From Flavobacteriales bacterium UBA6693 (GTDB taxonomy: Bacteria; Bacteroidota; Bacteroidia; Flavobacteriales; Weeksellaceae), in NCBI GenBank assembly GCA_002454815.1, contig DKJL01000007.1:229877-293876 (forward strand): a stretch of 64,000 nt of DNA, in the 5' to 3' direction. Each line of letters opens with the position of its first letter. Position 1 is the first letter of the stretch. Under the pieces are notes generated by a model that was not told where the DNA came from, searched no databases, and was given only the letters and a program-made list of their open reading frames with translations. Both the position numbers and the translations under genes were made by a program. Positions 16,517-26,082 of the stretch are shown piece by piece.

Positions 16517-16524
16517 TATCTTTG
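16517..16524 (+). promoter_or_regulatory. -7 box TATCTTTG upstream of the DEAD-box helicase gene
   Basis: TATCTTTG matches TAnnTTTG and leaves a leader of roughly 20 bases before the ATG at 16,551. Confidence 0.5.
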
Positions 16525-16550
16525 CAACCAATTTATAGACGATCTTTTAC

Positions 16551-18290
16551 ATGAATTTATTTACGGAGACCGACTTAAGTCCTGAAATTTTGAAGGCAGT
16601 TGGCGAACTGGGCTTTGTGAGCCCAACAGAAATCCAAAAACAGACTATTCCTTTTATCTCTACAGATATACGCGATCTTATCGCCCTTGCGCAGACAGGA
16701 ACAGGCAAAACAGCAGCTTTTACGCTTCCGATTTTGGATATGATTGACGACGGGAGTCGCAAAATCCAATTATTGGTGCTTTGTCCGACCAGAGAACTTT
16801 GTTTGCAAATTACCAAAGACATCAAAAATTACTCGAAATACATGCGAAACATCAAAACTACAGCAGTTTATGGTGGTAGCAGTATTAGCGACCAGATCCG
16901 CTCCCTGCGCGAGAAACCACAGATCATTGTGGGTACACCGGGGCGGGTGATCGACCTTATTAACAGAAAAGCGCTTGATTTTTCTGAAATCAGCTGGCTG
17001 GTTTTGGACGAGGCAGACGAAATGCTTTCCATGGGTTTCAAAGAAGACCTGGAAACCATCATGCGCGAAACGCCGGAGACAAAACAAACGTTTTTGTTCT
17101 CTGCTACCATGAACAAAGAGGTGGAGCGTATCTCTAAAAATTATCTTACCAATCCGCACCGCATTTCGGTAGGTTCGATCAACGAGGTGAAGAAAAACAT
17201 CAAACACGAATATTACGTCGTAGGGTACCGTCACAAAAAAGAAGCTTTGAAGCGCCTTATCGACGCAAATCCCAATCAGTATTCCATCATTTTCTGCCGT
17301 ACCCGTATGGAAACGCAGGAAGTGGCAGATTTCCTGATGCAGAACGGTTACGCCGCAGATGCTCTTCACGGTGACCTTTCTCAGGCTCAGCGCGATACGG
17401 TCATGAAGAAGTTCCGATTAAAAAATATTGATATCCTCGTCGCCACCGATGTTGCAGCACGTGGACTGGATGTAAATTCACTCACGCACGTTATTCATTA
17501 TTCTTTGCCGGATGATCCGGAAGTATTCGTTCACCGTAGCGGTAGAACAGGCCGTGCTGGGAAAGACGGGATTTCTATGTCTTTAATTAAGCCGGAAGAA
17601 GCGCGAAAATTAAAACAAATTAAACAGTCGACGAAGATCGATATCGTAGAAAAGAAAATTCCAACCGGAAAGAAAATCATCGAAGCTCAGGTGGCCGGTG
17701 TTTTCGAAAAACTCTTTACAACACACGAAAATCTGGTAGAGTTTGATAACGAACTGATTCCCGATCTGTCCGCCTTTACGAAAGAAGAACTGGTGCATCA
17801 GCTGCTGCAGTTGCAACTTCGCGACATGGCGCTTTATTATAAAGATAAAGACGATTTGGCAGACCAGAAACTGGGTGACGACCGAGGCGACAGCCGAAAA
17901 GACCGTGGCCGAGACAGAGACCGTGGCCGCGATCGCGACCGTGGCGACCGGAGAGACAGCGGCGACCGCCGCGACAGTGGCAACCGCTTCCGTGATGCAG
18001 GCGAGCGCGAAGGCAAATTCCGTGAGAAAAAACCCCGTCGAAATAACGCGGATATGGTGCGCTTTTTCTTCAATTTGGGCAAGCGTGACCATCTGAAAAA
18101 GATCGATATGCTGGATATCATCAACAAATCCACTTCGAAATCGAAGAAAAGACCGGATATAGGTGAGATCGAAATTTTGGAGAAATTCTCATTCTTTGAG
18201 ATTGAGAAATCATATAAAGATGAAGTTTTGCGCGGACTGGAAACGCAGAAATTCAAAGGTAAAGAAATGCGTGCAGAAGTGGCTTCTTAA
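16551..18290 (+). CDS. DEAD-box RNA helicase with DbpA-like RNA-binding domain
   Basis: This 579-aa ATP-dependent RNA helicase has a Q motif (F-V-S-P-T-E-I-Q), Walker A A-Q-T-G-T-G-K-T, D-E-A-D (V-L-D-E-A-D), S-A-T, and the C-lobe A-T-D-V-A-A-R-G-L-D and H-R-S-G-R-T-G-R-A-G. Near residues 443-500 is a low-complexity linker rich in Arg-Asp pairs with short tandem repeats. The C-terminus (about 505-575, F-F-F-N-L-G-K-R-D onward) resembles the DbpA/CsdA RNA-recognition domain. Such proteins act in ribosome assembly and cold adaptation. A clear terminator follows. DeaD/CsdA or DbpA orthology cannot be settled by eye. Confidence 0.92.
   Translation: MNLFTETDLSPEILKAVGELGFVSPTEIQKQTIPFISTDIRDLIALAQTGTGKTAAFTLPILDMIDDGSRKIQLLVLCPTRELCLQITKDIKNYSKYMRNIKTTAVYGGSSISDQIRSLREKPQIIVGTPGRVIDLINRKALDFSEISWLVLDEADEMLSMGFKEDLETIMRETPETKQTFLFSATMNKEVERISKNYLTNPHRISVGSINEVKKNIKHEYYVVGYRHKKEALKRLIDANPNQYSIIFCRTRMETQEVADFLMQNGYAADALHGDLSQAQRDTVMKKFRLKNIDILVATDVAARGLDVNSLTHVIHYSLPDDPEVFVHRSGRTGRAGKDGISMSLIKPEEARKLKQIKQSTKIDIVEKKIPTGKKIIEAQVAGVFEKLFTTHENLVEFDNELIPDLSAFTKEELVHQLLQLQLRDMALYYKDKDDLADQKLGDDRGDSRKDRGRDRDRGRDRDRGDRRDSGDRRDSGNRFRDAGEREGKFREKKPRRNNADMVRFFFNLGKRDHLKKIDMLDIINKSTSKSKKRPDIGEIEILEKFSFFEIEKSYKDEVLRGLETQKFKGKEMRAEVAS
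17875..18005 (+). repeat. Degenerate GACCG(T/C)GG-type tandem repeat inside the helicase gene
   Basis: Short GAC/CGT/GGC units encode alternating Asp-Arg-Gly in the linker before the DbpA-like domain. The repeat makes long spurious open frames on other strands and is likely variable between strains. Confidence 0.7.
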
Positions 18291-18313
18291 GCAACAAAGT
18301 AACGCGATACATC

Positions 18314-18341
18314 AACCGGCAACTTGTTTGCCGGTTTTTTT
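18314..18341 (+). terminator. Terminator after the DEAD-box helicase gene
   Basis: AACCGGCAA and TTGCCGGTT form a 9-bp stem with a 5-base loop, followed by a run of T. Confidence 0.9.
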
Positions 18342-18563
18342 GTTCTGATGTTTGTCAGTAATACCGACAATTTATTACAGTCGATATCAATTAAACTTAA
18401 AAAAAATGCAGCAGGAGAATTAGCGTTTTAGAATCTTTAAAATCTTTTAAAAACCGCCTTGTTAAGATTTATTAAAATCAATATGAATAAAACTTAATAT
18501 GAAAACGGGAAAGGTATGAGTCTTTTTCGGAAATTTGCAGGACTAATTATTAAAGGAAAAACA

Positions 18564-19202
18564 ATGGGAATCGGAAATATTTTCAAAATGTTCCAGCCAA
18601 AGGACAAAGTCTTTTTTGTACTGTTTGAAAAAGTTGCAGAAGAATTGGTCAATATGTCGAAAGAATTTCATGAGAGCCTGCTTGATTTTGATATCAACGA
18701 CGATACCATGCTGCAGCACATGAGCGATTATGAGCACAGAATGGATGACCTTACCCATGAGATCTTTGTACAGCTGGGCGAAAATTTTATTACGCCTTTC
18801 GACCGGGAAGACATCAGTCATCTGGCCAGCGGGCTGGATGATATCGCCGACTTTATGTACGCTTCTGCAAAATACATCTATCTCTACAAAGCACCGCTGG
18901 ATTCTGCCTACACGGAATTTACTTTGCTGATCTACAAATCCTGCCTGGAAATTCAGATTGCGCTCGCAAATATGAAAGAATTCAGAGATCCAAAAGCAGT
19001 GAAGGAGGCCTGCATCAAGATCAATTCTTTTGAAAATATTGCCGATGATGTCCTGAGTCAGGCAATTGTAAAATTGTTCGAAACCGAAGATGCCATCAAT
19101 ATCATTAAAGTAAAATCGGTGTTGGAATATCTTGAAACGGTGACTGATAAAGCCGAAGACGTGGCCAACACGATCGACAGTATTATGATTAAATATTCTT
19201 AA
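18564..19202 (+). CDS. DUF47 PhoU-like protein, partner of phosphate transporter
   Basis: This 212-aa all-helical protein is of the DUF47/PhoU-like family. It contains the typical H-R-M-D-D-L-T-H-E-I-F and F-D-R-E-D-I-x-x-L-A-S-G-L-D-D-I-A-D segments, with conserved acidic residues that bind metal clusters in PhoU relatives. The start at 18,564 (M-G-I-G-N-I-F) is preferred to 18,516 because an AAAGGAAAAAC stretch precedes it and the upstream 16 codons look atypical. It lies 28 bases before a PiT gene, the usual pairing, and probably regulates that transporter. Confidence 0.88.
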   Translation: MGIGNIFKMFQPKDKVFFVLFEKVAEELVNMSKEFHESLLDFDINDDTMLQHMSDYEHRMDDLTHEIFVQLGENFITPFDREDISHLASGLDDIADFMYASAKYIYLYKAPLDSAYTEFTLLIYKSCLEIQIALANMKEFRDPKAVKEACIKINSFENIADDVLSQAIVKLFETEDAINIIKVKSVLEYLETVTDKAEDVANTIDSIMIKYS

Positions 19203-19230
19203 GCGATTACAGTAATAAAATAAACTAAGA

Positions 19231-20373
19231 ATGGATTTACCAATTCTGCTCGTCATTATTATTGTTCTGGCGCTGATTTTCGACTATATTAATGGTTTTC
19301 ACGATGCGGCTAACTCGATTGCGACCATCGTTTCCACAAAAGTGCTGACGCCTTTTCAGGCGGTGCTTTGGGCTGCTGTATGGAATTTTGCCGCTTTTTT
19401 TCTTGCTGCTTACGTTATCGGTGAATTTAAGATCGGTAATACTATCGCAAAGTCTGTGGACGAGAACTTTATTAACCTGGAAGTCATATTTTCCGGCTTA
19501 GTGGCGGCTATCGCCTGGAATTTACTTACCTGGTGGTTTGGTATTCCGTCGTCTTCTTCACACACGCTTATCGGTGGTTTTTTGGGCGCAGCACTGATGT
19601 ACGCGCTGGTTTCAGATTTTCATGTGGTCACCGCGGCGCAGCCCGACCTGTCGTTTTTTGAGAAACTTACTCTGGCCTTTAAACAGCTTTTTACCCAAAA
19701 CGTGGTAAAGTATGAAAAAGTAATCCCTATTTTCCTGTTTATCTTTCTGGCTCCGGTGATCGGTGCGATCATTTCGATATTCATTACGCTTATTATCGTT
19801 AATATTTCTAAGCGTACCAGCCCGCGCAAGGCAGATGCAGTCTTCAAGAAATTGCAGCTCGTTTCTTCTGCGCTGTTTAGTTTGGGGCACGGTACCAACG
19901 ATGCGCAGAAGGTTATGGGGATTATCGGAGCTGCCGTCATATATCACCATGTACAGACATTAGAGGACCCGATCTATCTCGCATTAGACAGCACACACCA
20001 GTTCAATTACTTTGTGGAACATTATTTTTGGGTGCCTTTTACTTCTTTCCTGATGATCGCTTTGGGAACCATGAGTGGCGGCTGGAAAATCGTGAAAACC
20101 ATGGGAACACGAATCACCAAAGTAACCCCGCTCGAAGGTGTTGCCGCGGAAACCTCCGGTGCCATCACCCTTTTCATTTCCGAGCATTTCGGGATTCCGG
20201 TTTCTACCACGCACACGATTACCGGTTCTATCATCGGTGTCGGACTTACCAAGCGTGTCTCTGCAGTGCGGTGGGGGATTACCGTTAGCCTTCTTTGGGC
20301 CTGGATTCTCACCATACCGATCTCTGCTTTCGTGGCGGGATGCACTTATCTGATTGTTTCTTCATTTAGCTGA
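19231..20373 (+). CDS. pitA: Inorganic phosphate transporter, PiT family
   Basis: This 380-aa membrane protein carries both PiT signature repeats: D-Y-I-N-G-F-H-D-A-A-N-S-I-A near residue 15 and G-H-G-T-N-D-A-Q-K-V-M-G in the middle. Each half also has a P-S-S-S-H-T or P-V-S-T-T-H-T motif. PiT proteins carry metal-phosphate complexes into the cell by H+ or Na+ symport with low affinity. It forms an operon with the DUF47 gene upstream. A terminator follows. The symbol is by family; Pit subtype is not distinguishable. Confidence 0.9.
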   Translation: MDLPILLVIIIVLALIFDYINGFHDAANSIATIVSTKVLTPFQAVLWAAVWNFAAFFLAAYVIGEFKIGNTIAKSVDENFINLEVIFSGLVAAIAWNLLTWWFGIPSSSSHTLIGGFLGAALMYALVSDFHVVTAAQPDLSFFEKLTLAFKQLFTQNVVKYEKVIPIFLFIFLAPVIGAIISIFITLIIVNISKRTSPRKADAVFKKLQLVSSALFSLGHGTNDAQKVMGIIGAAVIYHHVQTLEDPIYLALDSTHQFNYFVEHYFWVPFTSFLMIALGTMSGGWKIVKTMGTRITKVTPLEGVAAETSGAITLFISEHFGIPVSTTHTITGSIIGVGLTKRVSAVRWGITVSLLWAWILTIPISAFVAGCTYLIVSSFS

Positions 20374-20392
20374 GCAACACTATTTAAAATTA

Positions 20393-20423
20393 AAAAACCA
20401 TTTCAACAGAAGTGGTTTTTTTA
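20393..20423 (+). terminator. Terminator after the phosphate transporter gene
   Basis: AAAACCA and TGGTTTT pair around a short loop and lead into a 7-base T-run. Confidence 0.7.
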
Positions 20424-20485
20424 TGCTTACAGGGCTCGGAAAAGAACGGATAATAATTGTATTTTTGTAAAAATATCAAGTGTTT

Positions 20486-21457
20486 ATGCAGTTTTTAGAT
20501 CAGTATCAGGAAATGGTGGCCGGGGGAATAGAGAAGTACGTATTCCGGGACAAACCGCAGGAGCTCTATGCGCCAATGAATTATATTATTTCGCGCGGTG
20601 GCAAACGGCTGCGTCCCATGATGGTACTGATGGCCTGCGAAATGTTTGACGGCGATCTGAAGAAAGCTTTAAAACCTGCCCTGGCAGTGGAATTTTTTCA
20701 CAATTTCACCCTCATCCATGACGATATAATGGATGATGCGCCACTGCGCAGAAATCAGCCGACGATCCATACTTTGCACGGCATCAACGTGGGAATTCTT
20801 TCAGGCGACGCGCTGATGTTCAAAGCGCTGAAGTTTTTCGAGGATCTCGAGCCTGATCTTTATAAAGCTTGTATGCGCGTTTTTGTCCACACCGGGCTGC
20901 TTGTTTGCGAAGGCCAGCAGTACGATATCAATTACGAAACGCAAGCCGAAGTAACGTTCAATGACTACATCCGTATGATCACCTATAAAACCGGTGTCCT
21001 GAGTGCTTCTTCCTTCGAGATCGGCGCCCTGATTGCAGGAGCGGATTTCCAGGATGCAAAAGCGATCTTCAGTTTCGGTAAACATTTGGGTATTGCCTTC
21101 CAGATTATGGATGATTATCTCGATGTTTTTGGCAGCCAGGAGCAGGTTGGCAAAAAACACGCCGGCGATATTTATGAGAATAAAAAGACCGTGCTGTATC
21201 TTTTAGCTCTCGAACACGGAACCGACGAGGAACGTAAAGAACTTGAATTCTGGTATTCCAAGAAGAGCGACAATATGGATAAAGTGTACAGCGTCGAGAA
21301 AATATTCCGCCGTGCAAGGGTGGACGAAAAAGCACTTCAGCTTGTCCAGCAGCACAATGATCTTGCGCAGCAATATCTGGATAAAATCAATGTGCCGGAA
21401 GAAAAGAAAAAACCGTTTGTAGAGCTGGCGAATTACCTGCTGCGGCGCGAAAGATAA
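20486..21457 (+). CDS. Polyprenyl (trans-isoprenyl diphosphate) synthase
   Basis: This 323-aa protein of the polyprenyl synthetase family elongates allylic diphosphates for quinone or carrier-lipid side chains. The first aspartate-rich motif reads H-D-D-I-M-D-D-A-P-L-R-R and the second M-D-D-Y-L-D. R-G-G-K-R-L-R-P, the IPP-binding signature, precedes the first. ATG at 20,486 is chosen over the in-frame GTG at 20,480. Product chain length cannot be read safely from sequence, though menaquinone side-chain synthesis (octaprenyl or similar) is likely. A TATTTTTG box (20,460-20,467) precedes it. Confidence 0.92.
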   Translation: MQFLDQYQEMVAGGIEKYVFRDKPQELYAPMNYIISRGGKRLRPMMVLMACEMFDGDLKKALKPALAVEFFHNFTLIHDDIMDDAPLRRNQPTIHTLHGINVGILSGDALMFKALKFFEDLEPDLYKACMRVFVHTGLLVCEGQQYDINYETQAEVTFNDYIRMITYKTGVLSASSFEIGALIAGADFQDAKAIFSFGKHLGIAFQIMDDYLDVFGSQEQVGKKHAGDIYENKKTVLYLLALEHGTDEERKELEFWYSKKSDNMDKVYSVEKIFRRARVDEKALQLVQQHNDLAQQYLDKINVPEEKKKPFVELANYLLRRER

Positions 21458-21508
21458 ACTGCTGCGAACCAAAAAAACCTTAACTTTAATCATTAAATAA
21501 AAGCAAAA

Positions 21509-22459
21509 ATGAAGTTCCGAACAGAAGTACAAATTCCCGAATCCTCCCAAAAAATCGGCATCGACGATCAGATATTTTCGATAGGTTCGTGTTTTGCCTC
21601 TGAAATGGCGGATCTTTTACATAAAGGACAACTGCAAACGCTCAATAATCCTTTTGGTACTTTGTTTAATCCGCATTCCATCAATAACGCTGTGAAGCGC
21701 CTTCACCACGCAGAAAATTACGAGGAGGCAGATCTAATTAAATATAATGAAGAGGTAATTTCGCTGGATCATCATTCATCCTTTAACTCCAGATTTGCGC
21801 ACCAAACCCTGTCACAGATTAATAATCAAATTCAGATTGGAAACCAGTTTCTGCAGGAAGCAAAATGGATTATCATCACGTACGGCAGTTCGTTTGCTTA
21901 TGAGTTTTTGCCAAAAAAGAAAATAGTCGCCAACTGCCACAAGATTCCGGCGAAATATTTTGAGAAAAAATTGCTCACCCATCTCGAACTTACCGACAGC
22001 ATCTACGAGACCATTTTGAACTTAAAAGATATAGCGGACAAAAACGTCAATATTTTATTCAGTGTTTCTCCCGTTCGCCACACCAAAGACGGAATGATGG
22101 AAAACAACCTGAGCAAAGCAAAACTCATTAGCGCCATCCATGAAATCCTCCCGCAGTTTGACAATTGTTTTTATGTACCCGCCTACGAAATCCTGATGGA
22201 CGATCTGCGTGATTACCGGTTTTACAAAGAAGATTTGATTCATCCCAACACGCAGGCGATGAATTACATCTGGGAAAAATTTGGCAACGCGTATTTTGCA
22301 GACGATACGATGGATTTTATTGAAGAAAACTTCCGTATCGCTAAAGCGCTGGAGCACCGGCCGGCTGACGAGAAGCATCCAAAACATCAGCAGTTCCGTG
22401 AAACGCTGAAAGCACGCATTGCGGAGCAGCAGGCGAAAGTATCACGCACTATATTTTAG
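21509..22459 (+). CDS. GSCFA domain protein
   Basis: This 316-aa protein opens with Q-I-F-S-I-G-S-C-F-A-S-E-M, the motif that names the GSCFA family (Pfam PF08885), an SGNH-hydrolase-like fold. Later blocks include I-I-T-Y-G-S-S-F-A, F-S-V-S-P-V-R-H-T-K-D-G and D-L-I-H-P-N-x-x-A, the last fitting a catalytic Asp-x-x-His. The family is probably an esterase or hydrolase, but no substrate is established. There is no signal peptide. It lies between polyprenyl synthase and tatD on the same strand and may share a transcript. Confidence 0.85.
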   Translation: MKFRTEVQIPESSQKIGIDDQIFSIGSCFASEMADLLHKGQLQTLNNPFGTLFNPHSINNAVKRLHHAENYEEADLIKYNEEVISLDHHSSFNSRFAHQTLSQINNQIQIGNQFLQEAKWIIITYGSSFAYEFLPKKKIVANCHKIPAKYFEKKLLTHLELTDSIYETILNLKDIADKNVNILFSVSPVRHTKDGMMENNLSKAKLISAIHEILPQFDNCFYVPAYEILMDDLRDYRFYKEDLIHPNTQAMNYIWEKFGNAYFADDTMDFIEENFRIAKALEHRPADEKHPKHQQFRETLKARIAEQQAKVSRTIF

Positions 22460-22559
22460 GACAGTTTATTTTTGGTTTAAATTTCCGCTGCACTCAATTC
22501 TGCATTTCATTTTTAAAGATTTCTGCTACTTCGCAGCACTTTTCTTAATTATCAAAAAA

Positions 22560-23321
22560 ATGATCGATACCCACACGCATCTTTATTCTGAACAATTTGA
22601 CACCGACCGGCCCGAAATGCTTTCGCGGGCTTTAACAGCGGGCGTCAGCAAGTTTTATCTTCCGGCAATTGATTCTTCTACCCACGAAAAAATGCTGGAG
22701 CTGGAAAAAAGTGATCCTCAGCGTATCTTTTCGATGATGGGCCTGCATCCGTGCTCCGTAAAAGAAGATACCTGGACGGACGAACTTAATTTAATTAAAG
22801 AATATTTAGACAAAAGAAGTTTCGCAGCAGTCGGCGAGATCGGAATTGATCTTTATTGGGATAAATCTACGCTTGACATTCAGGTGAAAGCTTTTGAGCA
22901 ACAAATTGACTGGGCTGTTGAAAAAGATTTACCGATCGTCATTCACACGCGTGAAAGTTTTGATGAAGTTTTTGAAGTCCTGGATCGTAAAAAGAACCCG
23001 AAACTGCGCGGTATTTTTCACTGTTTTTCCGGTGATCAGGAACAAGCACAGCGTGCCGTCGATCTCGGTTTTCTTTTGGGTATCGGCGGCGTCGTCACTT
23101 TTAAAAACGGAAAAATCGATCAGTTCCTGCAACATATACCCCTCGAACATATCGTACTGGAAACCGATTCTCCGTATCTTGCACCCGTTCCCCACCGCGG
23201 AAAGCGTAACGAAAGCGCTTATCTACAACTGGTGGCCGGCAAATTGGTGGACATCTACAACAAAGATTTTGCTGAGATCGACCGGATTACTACTGAGAAC
23301 GCCGAACGCCTCTTCAATTAA
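22560..23321 (+). CDS. tatD: TatD family metal-dependent hydrolase
   Basis: This 253-aa TIM-barrel protein has the TatD metal ligands: D-T-H-T-H-L-Y at the N-terminus, G-E-I-G-I-D near residue 90, V-I-H-T-R-E, F-H-C-F-S-G-D and E-T-D-S-P-Y-L-A-P. TatD proteins are Mg2+-dependent 3'-5' exonucleases that act in DNA repair and RNA or DNA quality control, despite the historical Tat name. The ATG at 22,560 begins exactly at the conserved M-I-D-T-H; the upstream in-frame extension from 22,419 overlaps the previous gene and is not used. Confidence 0.92.
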   Translation: MIDTHTHLYSEQFDTDRPEMLSRALTAGVSKFYLPAIDSSTHEKMLELEKSDPQRIFSMMGLHPCSVKEDTWTDELNLIKEYLDKRSFAAVGEIGIDLYWDKSTLDIQVKAFEQQIDWAVEKDLPIVIHTRESFDEVFEVLDRKKNPKLRGIFHCFSGDQEQAQRAVDLGFLLGIGGVVTFKNGKIDQFLQHIPLEHIVLETDSPYLAPVPHRGKRNESAYLQLVAGKLVDIYNKDFAEIDRITTENAERLFN

Positions 23322-23327
23322 AAATAA

Positions 23328-23363
23328 AAAGCCACAAATGATTACATCTGTGGCTTTCTTTTA
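23328..23363. terminator. Bidirectional terminator between tatD and the RhlE-type helicase gene
   Basis: AAAGCCACA and TGTGGCTTT pair as a 9-bp stem with further pairing inside the loop. A-run and T-run on the two sides suit both convergent genes. Confidence 0.8.
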
Positions 23364-23375
23364 GATCAAAATACA

Positions 23376-24629
23376 TTACTTCTTTCGGGCAAAATTACTT
23401 TTGTTGTTTGGTTTTTTATAACCGATATTTTCTTTGGCCTGTGGTCTTGGCCGCGGCGTGAAAGGTTTGTTATTCGAATCGCGTTTTTCCTGTACCAGAT
23501 TGTCCGTATGGAAAGGATGATCTTTTTCCACCGGGATTTTCTTACCAATCAGTTTCTCGGTATTTTTCAGATTGAGCAGATCCAGACCGTCCACAAACGA
23601 AAGCGAACTTCCCTCGGCGCCTGCTCTCCCGGTACGTCCGATGCGGTGCACGTAGGTTTCGGAAACGTCGGACAGTTCATAATTGACTACAAATTTCAGT
23701 TCGTCAATATCAATACCCCGCGCCGCGATATCGGTGGCTACGAGCACGCGTGTTTTGCCGGACTTAAAGTTAGTCAGTGCATTCTGACGCTGGTTCTGCG
23801 ATTTGTTGCCGTGGATGGCTTCTGCGGAAATCTTATCCTTCTGCAGTTTTCTCGCAATTTTATCAGCACCGTGTTTGGTGCGCGAAAAGACGAGTACGGA
23901 CTCAGAAATATCATTTTGAAGGATATGCGTAAGCAGGTCGAGTTTGTTCTCTTTTTCTACGAAATACACTTTCTGCTGAATGGTGTCAGCCGTCGCCGAT
24001 ACCGGTGCTACTTCCACTTTTACAGGGTTGGTCAGCATGGACTTTGCCAGGTTAGTGATTTCATCTGGAAACGTCGCCGAGAAAAACAGCGTTTGTCTTT
24101 TGGGCGGCAGCAGTTTGATGATGCGTTTTACATCGTGCACAAAACCCATATCCAGCATACGGTCGGCTTCGTCCAGAACAAAAACTTCCAGGTGCTTCAA
24201 AGAAATTATTCCCTGCGAAATAAAGTCGAGCAGGCGGCCCGGTGTCGCTACGAGAATATCAACTCCACGTCTCAGCGCATTTTCCTGTGCGCCCTGCTTT
24301 ACACCACCAAAAACGACCAGGTTTCTGAGTTTAAGGTTTCTGCCATACGCATTAAAACTTTCTTCGATCTGAATAGCCAGCTCTCGCGTGGGAGTCAGAA
24401 TCAGTGCTTTGATATGGTTATTCTTCAGGTTTTTTTCGGTGAGGTTTTGCAGGATTGGGATCGCAAAGGCGGCCGTTTTTCCGGTTCCGGTCTGCGCAGT
24501 TCCAAGCAGGTCGCGGCCCTCTAAAATATGCGGAATTGATTTTTGCTGAATAGGCGTAGGTTGGGTATATCCTTCCTGTTGGAGCGCATCGAGGATGGGC
24601 TTAATTAATTTTAAGTCGGTAAATAACAA
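23376..24629 (-). CDS. rhlE: DEAD-box RNA helicase, RhlE type
   Basis: This 417-aa protein is an ATP-dependent RNA helicase. It has the RhlE-like opening F-T-D-L-K-L-I-K-P-I-L-D-A-L, T-P-I-Q-x-K-S-I-P (Q motif), A-Q-T-G-T-G-K-T, V-L-D-E-A-D, S-A-T, T-D-I-A-A-R-G-I-D and H-R-I-G-R-T-G-R-A-G, with a short basic Lys/Arg/Asn-rich tail instead of a DbpA domain. The start appears to be TTG at 24,629, since no suitable ATG lies nearby upstream. It is a second, distinct DEAD-box helicase in the window; RhlE members help ribosome maturation and RNA turnover. Confidence 0.9.
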   Translation of the reverse strand: MLFTDLKLIKPILDALQQEGYTQPTPIQQKSIPHILEGRDLLGTAQTGTGKTAAFAIPILQNLTEKNLKNNHIKALILTPTRELAIQIEESFNAYGRNLKLRNLVVFGGVKQGAQENALRRGVDILVATPGRLLDFISQGIISLKHLEVFVLDEADRMLDMGFVHDVKRIIKLLPPKRQTLFFSATFPDEITNLAKSMLTNPVKVEVAPVSATADTIQQKVYFVEKENKLDLLTHILQNDISESVLVFSRTKHGADKIARKLQKDKISAEAIHGNKSQNQRQNALTNFKSGKTRVLVATDIAARGIDIDELKFVVNYELSDVSETYVHRIGRTGRAGAEGSSLSFVDGLDLLNLKNTEKLIGKKIPVEKDHPFHTDNLVQEKRDSNNKPFTPRPRPQAKENIGYKKPNNKSNFARKK

Positions 24630-24841
24630 ATTGTTAAATTTATAAAAATGAGTGCGGGCGAAGTAGTTTACTTCTACATTTTGGGCTTGAAAACAAACCC
24701 TAAAGAAGAATTTCTGTTTTCGATTTTAGCACGGGCAGCGTACTGAAATGGCTTTGGAATGCCGCGGAATATTTTGCAAAGATAGTTTTTCTGTGCAGAA
24801 TAACAGCAACTTTCGCCGCAGAGCATAGTACTCTACGCCCG

Positions 24842-26080
24842 TTATTTACTTAAAAGTTTTTTCGTGATCGAGCCGATTGTTGTTCCCTGCACTAAAATGC
24901 TGAACGCTACACAGATATAGGTTACAATTAGCAAAACATCTTTTACCTCGGACGGCGGTAGCGAAAGTGCCAGTGCCAAAGATAATCCGCCGCGTAAGCC
25001 TCCAAGAATGATAATATTGGCATCGGCTTTTGGAATTTTAAGTATTGAAATTGAGGTTTTCCTGGGAATATTTACCGTAAAAAAACGGGAAATCATTAGA
25101 ATCACGATAGTGAGCGCGCCCAGTAAAGCTGATTTGAATGTAAAATCAAGCACGACAAGAACCATGGCGATCATCAGAAATAACAATGCATTCAGGATAA
25201 TTTCCAGAAGCTCCCAAAACTTTGCGACATACTCTTCCGTTTCGGTGCTCATCGCGACAGCTTTTCGGAAATTACCCGCCATAAGACCCATGATCACCAT
25301 CGCCAGCGCGCCGGAAATGTGGATGGTAGACGAGATATAATAACCGAGCATCACGAAAGCCAGCGTCAGTAGGACTTCGGTCTCATAATGATTGATGCTT
25401 TTTAAAAGGTAATGCAATAAGTAACCGAGCACGAGACCGAAGACGATTCCGCCGCCGGCTTCTTGTAAGAAAAGCAAGCCGAAGTGCGGAAAATCAAATT
25501 CCGTCGTGCCGGCCGCTAACATCTGCGTAAGTGCGATGAAAATCACAACGCCCACGCCGTCGTTAAACAGCGATTCGCCGACAAGCGTTACTTCAATTTT
25601 CTCCGGAACTTTGGCTGCTTTTAAAATACTCAGCACCGCGATAGGGTCGGTAGGCGAAATGAGCGCACCAAAAATAAGACAGTATAAAAACGGGATCTGC
25701 AGCCCGAGCCAATGCGAAACGTAGTAGAAAGCTACAGCCACAAAAATGGTGGAGAACACCACTCCGCCAAATGCAAGGACAGAAATGTCTTTCAGGTATT
25801 TTTTCAGCGTAAACCAATTGGTATGCATCGATCCTGCAAACAATAGAAAACCCAGGAAAATATTCAGCACGGATTTGCTGATATCGGTACTGATGACCAA
25901 CTCGCGGATTTGGTCAAAAGGAAGGCTGTAATATGATTTTGCGACTATCGCAATAACCGACCACAACGACGACAGCAAAAACAAACCGATGACGAAAGGA
26001 AGTTTGATAAACCGCTGATTAATATAGGCAAAGAGCGCCGACAGCGAAACGAGTGCAATGATGTAATGATAGGAAGCCAT
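24842..26080 (-). CDS. Cation:proton antiporter, CPA1/NhaP type
   Basis: This 412-aa protein has about 12 membrane helices and the CPA1 core motif L-I-S-P-T-D-P-I-A-V-L near residue 145, followed by G-E-S-L-F-N-D-G-V-G-V-V, where the N-D pair is the ion-binding site. G-G-L-R-G-G-L-S-L-A-L-A-L-S-L lies in the C-terminal part. Such proteins exchange Na+ or K+ for H+ across the inner membrane. It has no C-terminal regulatory domain. It starts two bases after the DUF389 gene stop, so the pair forms an operon. Confidence 0.9.
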   Translation of the reverse strand: MASYHYIIALVSLSALFAYINQRFIKLPFVIGLFLLSSLWSVIAIVAKSYYSLPFDQIRELVISTDISKSVLNIFLGFLLFAGSMHTNWFTLKKYLKDISVLAFGGVVFSTIFVAVAFYYVSHWLGLQIPFLYCLIFGALISPTDPIAVLSILKAAKVPEKIEVTLVGESLFNDGVGVVIFIALTQMLAAGTTEFDFPHFGLLFLQEAGGGIVFGLVLGYLLHYLLKSINHYETEVLLTLAFVMLGYYISSTIHISGALAMVIMGLMAGNFRKAVAMSTETEEYVAKFWELLEIILNALLFLMIAMVLVVLDFTFKSALLGALTIVILMISRFFTVNIPRKTSISILKIPKADANIIILGGLRGGLSLALALSLPPSEVKDVLLIVTYICVAFSILVQGTTIGSITKKLLSK

Positions 26081-26082
26081 AA

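Noticed and set aside
17610..18092. Long open frames opposite and beside the DEAD-box helicase gene
   Set aside because: They are produced by the Arg-Asp-Gly tandem repeat on other frames; the helicase motifs on the plus strand explain the region.
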